Origin: Sinohyriopsis cumingii
Taxonomy: Eukaryota; Mollusca; Bivalvia; Unionida; Unionidae
Assembly: GCA_028554795.2 (NCBI GenBank)
Contig: CM068830.1
Location: 111,365,214-111,429,213, forward strand
Direction: 5' to 3'
Length of the DNA stretch: 64,000 bases
This document shows positions 12,212 through 21,595 of the stretch, piece after piece (position 1 is the stretch's first letter; every line of letters begins with the position of its first letter). A program made the translations under genes and the position numbers. The notes under the pieces were generated by a model that was not told the DNA's origin, did not search any database, and was given only the letters and a program-made list of their open reading frames with translations.

Positions 12212-12442
12212 TTTAAAAGAAGTAACTGTCTTTTTAAAAAGAAAATAGCAATGACATAAACATGAAATTATATGAATTTTTCAACCTATATCAAGTGTAA
12301 TCAAAATGAAGTTAATCATAAACACTTCAGAAAACAAACTACTATCTTGGGGTAGAAACGCGTGAACACTTATCAAATTAATATAACTAATAAAATACTT
12401 TCTAGTATATTTTTAATGCTAGCAGTTCTAATAATACCTTAA

Positions 12443-13167
12443 CTATAGTCTGATAATACAAACCCATTTGTTTGTACCCCCAGACCGATTTAAATAATGG
12501 GAAACTTTTAATGTGATAAAAAATGCAAGGAACTTAGTCAATTCATTCATTGATTTATTGTTTCTAACCTGACTCGGAGTAGAGTGGAAATAACTTCGTC
12601 ATCATATGCACGTCTCATGCTGAACAGAAGTTTTCCGTGTAATAGACGGACATGCTCGGATCCATTTCCAGTTTCTGGACAAGTCCATTTTCAGCAAAGG
12701 GGTGTATCACGACTACAGATGTACATACATAAGTTGTCTGCTTCCAATATTTACAGTATCAAATGAAGCAAAGGAAAATAATGACAACTACAAATTTGCT
12801 TTTCATGTGGATTTAACAAGCAGTTTAATTTCTATGTTCAAATATGCAGAGGGATATAATTCCAAATTCTCAATGTTATGTAACTTACGCAATTATTCAG
12901 CAGTTACTGAACAGGATGAACTACGTCATTATGTTGTCTGATGGAAATAAACTAGCCTAGTGCCGTGTTAGTATGGGAAATCCGTTAAGCATGAAATGGT
13001 GCAGGGGATGCCAGTATTAGGGCCATTCTGGTCACAGTCAGGTTATAAATTATAAATCATTGATTCAATTGACTAAGTTCTATGCACTTTTTATCACATT
13101 AAACGTTCAAGTTTTTTAAATCGGTAGGGGGGTACAAACAAATAGGGATGCAGAGTCAAGACTATAG
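12443..13167. mobile_element. DNA element with 131-bp terminal inverted repeats
   Basis: The left arm 12443-12573 and right arm 13037-13167 are inverted copies, both 131 bp. Shared blocks are CTATAGTCT, ATTTGTTTGTACCCCC, ACCGATTTAAA, TTTAATGTGATAAAAA, GAACTTAGTCAATT and AACCTGAC. Arm identity is about 80% by eye. The roughly 460-bp interior has two short overlapping frames that I do not recognise. No clear flanking duplication is visible; a TA dinucleotide duplication is possible because the ends are CTATAG. The superfamily is unassigned. Confidence 0.8.
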
Positions 13168-14439
13168 TAGTATGTGAATAACTAAGCAAGCTAAACTTCT
13201 TACGAAGCAATCAAACGATAAGACATATAAATGAACAAAAAACTTAGCAATGTAAGTACAATATCAAATAAATTAAAACAATATTCACAAAAAGACAAAA
13301 TAAAGTCAAATTGATAAAAGAATGAAACGAAAATTCAAATTGGTCTAGCAGTTGGCAACGTGATTATGGTCAATACAAACTAGTTAAATTTGCGCACTAA
13401 CATAAACTGTCAAATAAATGAAAGCGTCAGCAGTTATAATTACCTGCATGTCTGATAATTTTTAAATATATATAAACGAAGAAAATTGTAGCTAAGATGC
13501 AGCAATTAATAATTGTTATTGCTCAAATCTGAATGGTATCCACACGAATTTTGGTTCAAGCGGAAGCAGGAAGTAGAATTGGTGGTTTATGGGATTGTTT
13601 CTGAGAGAATGTATTGTACAACCAATCAAAGCCATTGTTTTAGCGGTAGATTTGCATATCTCAATATATGAATATTTAATGACTAGTAGGATTTCTCCAT
13701 TATCCCCACTCCTGAAAAATGGCGTTAAACCCCACAACAACTGTACAAAACTAGTAAGATGGTAGCACTCGGCCCGACTGAAGCGACCACTAGTTACGTT
13801 GTTATCGCTTGATGATCTATTTGTGGACATATCGAAAGTAGTTAGGTTCAATTCCAAGAAAATGTGTCGGTGACGTAAAGAAGGAAATTCATTGCAAAAT
13901 ATGTTATTAGCAAATAATTGTAGTTTTGTATATGCTACAACAATACGAGCAAAATTCTGCAAAATAAATATAATGATCGTACATAGCCAAATACAAATTT
14001 TAGGACCTTGCAAAATAGATGTGCGACACATTACTGCGGAGTAACTGTTGCGAGGGAAAATGGGCCACCTTGTAAGAACGGTACATGTTTCAGGTAATTT
14101 GGTTTAATTTTAATGTAGCCCGATATATCAAGCCCAAATTAGCTACGATGTTAAAGTGTTGACGTAGTCCGTCTACGACGTACGAGTACTAATATTAGTA
14201 CTGGCTCAAAACCTGTGTTGTTATTGATGAGTGGTGTTGGGGTTGAATTGAATTTTTAGCTTGTTGATAAAAACATTGTTGACTTATGTCCGCATTACGC
14301 CAATTATCGAACAATTTTTGACACTTAATGTGATATTTTTGTGGCCTTTGTTTTACGATCAGTTTTAGGGGTATATTAACGATCCGTATATCCCACATCT
14401 TCACCAAATCCAATCTCTGCCAACCAGTAAATCCTAGGT

Positions 14440-14520
14440 GTGTATCAACACTTACCGAACTTTTGTCGCCAGTCCTGGCTGTCTTACTGACGTCATCTAG
14501 TCACGTGGTCCAATATAACT
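14440..14520 (-). promoter_or_regulatory. Promoter-like cluster with CRE, E-box and splice donor
   Basis: TGACGTCA (14488-14495) is a perfect cAMP-response element, and CACGTG (14502-14507) a perfect E-box with CCAAT next to it. On the minus strand, 30 bp downstream of the CRE, GTTCG is followed by GTAAGTG, a strong splice donor. This would suit a short non-coding first exon of a minus-strand gene, possibly the SGNH-like gene below. An ETS-like ACTTCCGG lies at about 14794. No TATA box is obvious. Motif meanings are established; their use here is inference. Confidence 0.35.
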
Positions 14521-14989
14521 AGTACGCCATATTTGCTTGGGGGACAGCATCAACTTTATTTGTTGTGTCCACGAGGTAGGAGGACATATAACACAATTAA
14601 TTTTACTACGTGTTCTCTACATTTGTATCTCAATACTGACCTTTCCACTGTGTGACAGTCAATACAAATCATGTGTTAATCTAAAATACCTTCAAAAATA
14701 AATTCACGGCGAAGTTCTTGTCAAAGGTTGACCTGCATTTTTGTTAGAGAATGGACTGTCAACAGAGCCGCATGTAAACAGAACACATATTTCACTTCCG
14801 GATCATCACAAAGGCCTTATTAGTCACTGTGCACTGTCGCCGAAATACACATGGAACACCACACCCTGAGCTCATATTCTCAAGAATAAACACTTACCTT
14901 TCAAAACCTACCAAAAATTCATAAATATAAATCTTCTATCACCACCAAATTCCGAGAGGAAAAAAAAATGTTATAAAAAATAGACTAGA

Positions 14990-16860
14990 ACTACATTTAT
15001 GGTACTGAACTGGAAGTACTTTTTGTTTCCAATCCACACTTACTTTGTTTTGGCAATGTTCAGTTTCAGTCCTGAAACCTTGCAAAGAAGTTCAATACTT
15101 TAAGGATTTAAAAGAGCCATTAAGAATTAACGTAGTCACCTACAAGCTGTGAAAGCAAATATTCTGTTTCCCTTAACTTGATGCATGTAATTTTTTTAAT
15201 TAATTTTTAATAGTATAGACAATATTTCTATACATGATAAGAAGAGATAAAGGGATATTGGATCACCATGCCAACAACCTCTGGAAACTTTGAAAAATTC
15301 GGAAAGAAAGCCATTTTGATGAAATTGTGCAATAATAAATTTTAGCCCAGTGCCTTATACTTTGGTCCAAGGTCCAAAATTAAAAAAGTAAGAACATTAC
15401 GAATAAATTTCCATGAAATAGAATCAAATGATTTTTTTAAAAAAAGTTAATAGTTGCAAATACACCCGGAATTTGTACCTATTCTGTAATGTGCGTTATC
15501 TCGTATACATTACTTGCATTTTCATCAATGTATCTTCCTTTTACAAAACCAGTTTTATCCTCAGATATTATTTTATTCAGTACTGACCTAATCCTTTTGG
15601 CAATACATCCTGATGCTAGTTTTGTATTCAACATTAAGAGAGGAATTGGATGCCATTTCCTCAGGTACTGCTTAGGTTTATCCTCATTGGGTATGCAGGT
15701 TTTAATACCTTGTGTAAAAACATTTGAAAATGATCCAGTTTCATGGGTTTCATTAATTGTTCTAACTATAAATACCCTAATGTTAATCCAGAAGATTTTT
15801 AAAAATTCAGCTGTGTAACCATCCGATCCCAGGCTTTTGCTAATTTTCATACTTTTTAAACAATCCATTACTTCTGTTTTGGTAGCTTTGCCTTCTAATC
15901 TTTGAGATTGCTCTTAGTTAAGTCTAGGAATTTAATAGTTTATTAGAAGGTCCTCTAAGTCTCTATTCCCTACCTCATTTTCCTCATTATACAGGTTATT
16001 ATAATAATCAAACTTCCCCATGAATATCAAATTGACCACTAATAATTTCATTGTCATCAGTAATTAATTTTGTGATTGTTTTATTTGCATAGTTTCTGTT
16101 TTCTAGGTGGCAGAAGTTACTTGGTTGGTTTCTCACCCTCTTCTATCCATTTTACTCTGGATCAAATAATACTTCCCAGAAGCTTTTCTGTTCTCAAATT
16201 TTCAAGCTCCTTCTTTTTAGACTTCAGTATTTCTGAATCATAAGATCCAATGGAACCAATCTGTATGGATTGTATTTGCCGAACAAGTTTTATTTCCTGT
16301 TTTAGTTTACATTTCTTTTTATATGAAGCATATGAATAGTTTTCCACGGATTTTCATCAGCACTGTATCTAGAAATAATGAATCTGATATAGTCGGTCTT
16401 ATTTGAATCAAATTCTGGATCTTGAACCAAGTTAAAGTCCCCACATACTATCACAGGCTTATTTTCGTATTCATATATAATATCATTTATATTATTGTAC
16501 AATTCTTTGCAATAATTCTTTGGCCCATATACATTAATTAAAGTGAAATTCCTTTCCCCAATTTGAATATCTAATGCAATCAAATTACTATCCCTTTTGC
16601 ATTCTTTTATACCATACTCAGAGTTGTTATTAAATAGAATACAAACTCCTCTCGAGTTGGATCTGTAACAATTTACCATAAATTCATAACCCCATTGTGC
16701 TCTGATACATGAAACTTTATCCTCTGTAAACTCTGTATCTTGTAAGCAATATATTACACAGATCTTTTTCTAAGATAATCAAAAACATCTTTACATGTTT
16801 CAAAGTCTCCAAGTCCCCAGATAGTATTTTTATGTTTGTGCTATCCATTTTCACTATAAA
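14990..16860 (-). pseudogene. Tx1/L1-like LINE remnant (endonuclease and RT)
   Basis: Minus-strand pieces run in the order expected of an L1/Tx1-group ORF2. The endonuclease N-terminus is near 16850 (MDSTNIKI). The endonuclease core at 16679-16302 has RGVCILFNNN, LINVYGP and VCGDFNLVQDPEFD. A linker follows at 16347-16162 (SEILKSKKKELENLRTEKL). RT fingers at 15868-15479 have MKISKSLGSDGYTAEFLK, KLASGCIAKRIRSVLNKII and DKTGFVKGRYIDEN. Decayed palm and downstream sequence continues to about 15000. There are several frameshifts and stops. The ends are not defined. It is an old, immobile copy. Confidence 0.75.
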
Positions 16861-17045
16861 AGTAAAAATCCATAATATTAGAAATGCACAATGTTCTGTG
16901 ATCGATAGGAAACTTGGTGTAAAATAATGCATATAGATTAAGAAACATTACATCTAAATTACAAACAAACATCAGTGATTTGTAGATGCCAGGAAAATGT
17001 CCACCTAGAACTCTCTCTAGACCGGTAATGACTACAATATTCAAT

Positions 17046-17074
17046 CACACACACACACACACACTCTCTCTCGC
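17046..17074. repeat. CA/CT microsatellite
   Basis: A CA run passing into CTCTCTCT, then a further CA run. Confidence 0.9.
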
Positions 17075-17547
17075 ACACACAAATACACCATAAAGTAAAC
17101 CTAAAGAAGTGTAACGATTTGCTATGATTGATTGAGAGGTGAGAATCTCAGTATGTATGATCATCAACTTATCATACACTTTAGTGTTGGATACAAACAT
17201 ATATACACATATAACAATAAAACAAGGTGAGTATGAGTTACAATAGAGACTTTTGTAACCTATACACATACAAAATAAATGTTGGGGAAATTATTTGCCT
17301 TAAAGCCAATCAATCTCTCTCTCTCTATATATATAATTATGACTAAATAGAGATGAACAATTTTATTAATATTTTTATTATGATAATTGATTGATTGATT
17401 ACTTGGATTTATGTTGCATGTGCGCAGAAGGGCATGAGCGACGGGTTTATTTCTGCACAGTAGGATGCTAAATGTTCCTGGGGGAAGGAATTAGTGCCAC
17501 ATCCCCCAAGCGTTTATGTGCTCAAGGAGCACTGCTAATTTAGCCAT

Positions 17548-17579
17548 TAGGTTGTAGGACTATATGCTCTTACAACCTA
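17548..17579. other. Short perfect hairpin
   Basis: TAGGTTGTA (17548-17556) and TACAACCTA (17571-17579) form a 9-bp stem with a 14-base loop. No poly-T or gene end supports a specific role. Confidence 0.5.
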
Positions 17580-17674
17580 AATAAAGGGCTTTCATCAGTG
17601 GGAATGGACACAACACATTCATGTTAACAAGGAGTTGATTTCAGTCCGTTATTGACTGTACTAGGTGTCGACCC

Positions 17675-17757
17675 AAGCAGTATGTAATGCCCGTTGTGAG
17701 TGGTCGCAACGATGAAAGCAGTATGTAACGCTTGTTGTGAGTGGTTGCAACGATGAC
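17675..17757. repeat. 41-bp tandem duplication ending at a CRE
   Basis: Two units begin at 17675 and 17716, sharing AAGCAGTATGTAA, TTGTGAGTGGT and GCAACGATGA with a few changes. The second unit runs into TGACGTCA at 17754-17761. Confidence 0.85.
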
Positions 17758-18249
17758 GTCACATCGGGACACTTAGCTTTAGGTGGATGGATGGAAATTG
17801 TTCCACATCTTCGCTGTTATATGATGTCCAAGAAAGGCAAGATGGCAAAGAACTTGGCAAGCTAGCCATGGATATCATGCACTCCCAAGAACGCCAGCCT
17901 GTACTTAGTCAAATTTAGTCTAGCTGTACTAATGGAAAAAAATGCCAATAATGTGTTAGCCACCTGTGCAGTTGGGTCAGTTCAAAACAAGTTGTAAAAT
18001 TTTCCTATGTCCTAACAATTGTAAAAATTCTAGTACATAGTGTATGTTGTAGATGCCCTACAAATTTTTAATAACTAATATGTTTGAGCGAAATATAAAA
18101 AGTTTGATCACTGTTAGGTCATAAAAGGTTTGAATTTTGAACCGGTGGATTGAAGGATCAAGTTAGTGTATGTAAAAGTTTTATCGAAATGGGATACCAA
18201 GCCAAAATGGTTTCCTAGATAAGAGGCAGTATTGGTAGCCCTTAGAAGG

Positions 18250-19037
18250 ATTTTTTAAGCAGTGGTCTCCCTTTTTTATTCTGCTTCTTTACATTTTTCT
18301 GCAGTCCTTTATCCTCTCCGGTAATTTCAGGGAAATGGTAGCTCTATAGCGTAAAAATGTAGTTAGCTGCTTCTACTAGCTGCTGGACTGGATAGTTCTT
18401 AGAGGCCTCTTGATAGAATTGTATAAGGATTCTGACACCGTAGTGACACTCGTTATTCATTTGTTTTTGCTTTTATTTATGTTAGATGTTTCATGCGTGT
18501 GTTGGACGCTTACTTGTGTCAGACTGAGGCATGGGAGGTAGTGACCAGGAAGGCAGGCGACCATCTGCAGGCAGGAGTCTGCTCATTCCAGGGTACTGGT
18601 CTAAATGGATGTACTTGCATGAATTTTGAGTTTTGGTTCTTGTGTCTGAAATTGTTCTAAAGATGAGCTAGGTTGCATTGGATGGAAAACTCTTTGCTGT
18701 TTTAGTGTTAGTATGATTTGTATCAAGAAGTAGGCCGCATTATTACCATGGCTGTCTTTCATGTTAGAGGTAAGAAGAGAGCAGAGAAGAAGATTTTTTT
18801 GAAATATTATTTTTGTAAATTTTTAAGGATATATTTGGGATTTAAGACGGGAACCTTTGCTGGTTTTAGAGAGTATTTGGGTGGGTTATGTATGTTTTAC
18901 AGGTTCTTTTTTTTAAGCTAGAGGGACACCCTTGCTGAGTCCTCATTTCCCCCATGACCTGTCAAGGGTGCCCGTCTGCTAATGGAAATTTATTTTTAAG
19001 TGAGGTTGGTTTGTTTATTTTATGCTTTTAGGGTGTT
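18250..19037 (-). other. Probable 3' flank or UTR of the interrupted I-like LINE
   Basis: Non-coding sequence follows the minus-strand stop of LINE-B at 19038. No tail or duplication was found, so the true 3' end of the element is unknown. A plus-strand 67-codon frame at 18718-18921 is not recognisable. Confidence 0.3.
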
Positions 19038-19287
19038 TTACATTGTTTCCTTTAGCTTGGATGTGTCTAGGAATTTAAATATGTTTTGGTAGGTCATATT
19101 TATGGTGGGTTTATTATTAAGGAGGAAATCTAGGTAAGTGGTAGGGGATCCAATTTGGGGCGGGGGGGGGGGCAGCTTTTTAAAATTCCATTCTAGCTTC
19201 CTGATATCTTGAGCAGCTATTGAATATATGTGGCAGGTCTTCAATGGTTTTGCAGTGATAGCAATTGATATTTACACTGGCTTGGCT
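19038..19287 (-). pseudogene. LINE-B ORF2 C-terminus with CCHC motif
   Basis: On the minus strand the sequence reads NCYHCKTIEDLPHIFNSCSR, a CxxC...HxxxxC zinc motif typical of the C-terminus of RNase H-bearing I-like LINEs, then a tail ending FLDTSKLKETM and a stop at 19038. There is one frame change after the zinc motif. It continues the reading of 24801-25040 (which ends in KTKLEGSFGKHL), so the two pieces were contiguous before LINE-A inserted. Confidence 0.75.
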
Positions 19288-19507
19288 TCATTATCAAAAA
19301 ATGGCCGCCATGGTATGAGACTCTTAACCAGCTCCTGAAACATTCGGAAATACAGCTGTACAGAAGAAAATATACTAGTTATAAGTGCTACCAGCAACTA
19401 ATTTAGGCAGTGCAAAAAGTGTCAGGGTAACTTAGTAAACTCAGTCTGTGGATATAAGTACAGATTTGCATTTTTGCATATTCAGACAAAAGAACAGTAA
19501 AACAAAT

Positions 19508-21382
19508 ATGGCCACTTCTTCACTGTCTCAGTGGATCTACTCATATTTCAAATCAGATTCATCAGATTCATTTTCAGGATTTACCCAAGATGATCTCTTA
19601 AATGATACAAAGGATATAGACACACTCAATACTGCAGAGAAATATTCACTTGAAATAGATTCAACCTACCAAGATTGTGTAACACCAAAATCCAACATGG
19701 CTGACTCCTCTGACTCCTCTTCAGTTCCAAGCTTTCTTAAAATCCAACATAATATGCAGAGTATAACAATCACAGCTGACTCCAACAATATTCCAACAAT
19801 CAAGAAATTCTTGGATGAGAATCTACACTTCCAGCAGGGACACTCACACAATGGACTGATCTATAAATCCATGGATACAGATTCTGCCACAGTAACTCTA
19901 TACATAACAACTGGTAAAATTCATGTACAAGGGCCAGGCTATACAGAATGGGTAAATTATTTTATCAGCACTTGGCAGCAAATGGTAGACATCACCAGAT
20001 TGAAATCAATTACCTCTCAGCCAAGGGCTTCAACACCCATCCCTGAAGCCCACAGATTTCCAAATCCAGTCAACAGTAACACAGCTTTACATGAAATAAG
20101 CCAGATTGCTATCAATGTGGAGGAAACTCCAGGACCCCAGTTTATGACAGGTACAACAAATTCCTCTGAGTTCCATGGAACCCATAACCAGCCTTGTACC
20201 TCCATACAGTGCTTAGTAGTGATAGGTATTCTCCAGGCCCAATTAGAAAGGTTAGAACAGGAACTCTCTGCACTAAAATCAAAGAGTCTACACAGTGTTC
20301 AAATGGATAAACCAGGTGCCAAAAAAGTGTGCCAGAAAACCCAGACAACACAATACACAAACATGTCAAAGGACCAGAAAGCATGTCAGGGCACTCAGAC
20401 CATACCAAAACCAGCTATTAGAAAAAACTCATTATGCACACAAACAGATGCAACCACACCAATTAAACAAGATGAGTCTCTTCTACAGGTATTAGATGGG
20501 CAGAGCCAAAAGTTAGCTAAAGCACATGCTGTAAACACTGACCATCATGTGTCTCATTCGACATCAAATCCAGGTACTGAAGAAACTGTTCTAAAGACAA
20601 CCTCCAATTACCCACAGCAAGGAGCTAAATTAAATACAAATGCTAAATACAGCAGTCACCAAACTTTCATTCAGTCTAGTCATGGAAATCAAGAAGTTCG
20701 AACAATGCATCTGAACCCCCCACTGGTCAAAATCAACAACATAGTTAAAGACAGATCTCTTCTCATAGGATCATCAATAATCAAAGGAGTAAGAACAAGA
20801 GGGTTATATAAAACTGATGTAAAAACTCATAGAGGTGCTACTATTAACACTATTACAGTAAAAATATTGGAAATGGATATGTCACCATATCATATTGTAA
20901 TTCTTCTCATTGGTGGCAATAATTACAGTAATGGCCAATCTTTGAAGGGCATTGAGGATGATTATGAAAGTTTGTTGTATGCCATCAGGTCCAAAAACGC
21001 AGAGTGTAAAATAATCATCTCAGGTCTACCGCCAAGAAGGGATGCACTTATGACTCAACTAAATGACACCCTAAGTATGTTGTGTGAAAATTTCCAAATA
21101 CTCTTTGTTCCGCAATACTGGACCTTCTTCAAAGACAATCGAGTGAACCAACAATTGTACCAGCGAGACCAAATCCACTTGACCAACAGAGGTACTGCCA
21201 TGCTCCTTAGGAATATAGACCAGTACATAAGACTTATAAAAGGGGTTAGGCATGAGTCAGACAACTGCTTGTATTGTGGAGAGCACGGTCATGTAACACA
21301 GCGGTGTCTGCATGGAAAACAGATTCGCTGCCATCTTTGTAACGAACTAGGACATAAGCAAAAGTTGTGCACATACCAATAG
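19508..21382 (+). CDS. LINE-A ORF1 protein: SGNH esterase domain plus two CCHC knuckles
   Basis: 624 codons from ATG 19508 (context AAATATGG); the frame opens earlier, but only at a GTG. Residues about 75-145 form an N-terminal domain (SITITAD, NGLIYKS, ATVTLYITTGKIHVQG) that recurs in LINE-C and LINE-D. It is followed by a Gln/Thr-rich linker. The SGNH-like domain starts RSLLIGSSIIKG (Ser block), then VILLIGGNNYS (GxND-like, with Asn-Asn), IIISGLPPR, and DQIHLTNRGTAML (Asp-His block). The C-terminus carries CLYCGEHGHVTQRC and CHLCNELGHKQKLC, two perfect CX2CX4HX4C knuckles. The known role of such ORF1 proteins is RNA binding and chaperoning; the esterase function is unproven. The terminal TAG (21380-21382) is followed in frame by the ORF2 N-terminal extension. 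Confidence 0.9.
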   Translation: MATSSLSQWIYSYFKSDSSDSFSGFTQDDLLNDTKDIDTLNTAEKYSLEIDSTYQDCVTPKSNMADSSDSSSVPSFLKIQHNMQSITITADSNNIPTIKKFLDENLHFQQGHSHNGLIYKSMDTDSATVTLYITTGKIHVQGPGYTEWVNYFISTWQQMVDITRLKSITSQPRASTPIPEAHRFPNPVNSNTALHEISQIAINVEETPGPQFMTGTTNSSEFHGTHNQPCTSIQCLVVIGILQAQLERLEQELSALKSKSLHSVQMDKPGAKKVCQKTQTTQYTNMSKDQKACQGTQTIPKPAIRKNSLCTQTDATTPIKQDESLLQVLDGQSQKLAKAHAVNTDHHVSHSTSNPGTEETVLKTTSNYPQQGAKLNTNAKYSSHQTFIQSSHGNQEVRTMHLNPPLVKINNIVKDRSLLIGSSIIKGVRTRGLYKTDVKTHRGATINTITVKILEMDMSPYHIVILLIGGNNYSNGQSLKGIEDDYESLLYAIRSKNAECKIIISGLPPRRDALMTQLNDTLSMLCENFQILFVPQYWTFFKDNRVNQQLYQRDQIHLTNRGTAMLLRNIDQYIRLIKGVRHESDNCLYCGEHGHVTQRCLHGKQIRCHLCNELGHKQKLCTYQ

Positions 21383-21595
21383 GTAGAAGGCTATGATGTA
21401 CAGGCCTATGCAACACATATCCAGCAACAAAATGCATTAGAATATGTGTATACTTTTCAATGCAATAATTATAATTCTATAAACAGGTTTCAGGCACTAT
21501 CTGATTTGTGTACAAAGTGCAACTTGTTAACATGTAAACAACTGTGTGATACTGTTCAAGTTACTTCTCCCTCTGAGGCCCCCCAAGTGTCTAAT

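Noticed and set aside
13516-14031. 171-codon minus-strand ORF as a first exon of the SGNH-like gene
   Set aside because: Low-complexity hydrophobic start, no domain, no strong splice pair. Kept out despite lying between the promoter cluster and the SGNH exons.
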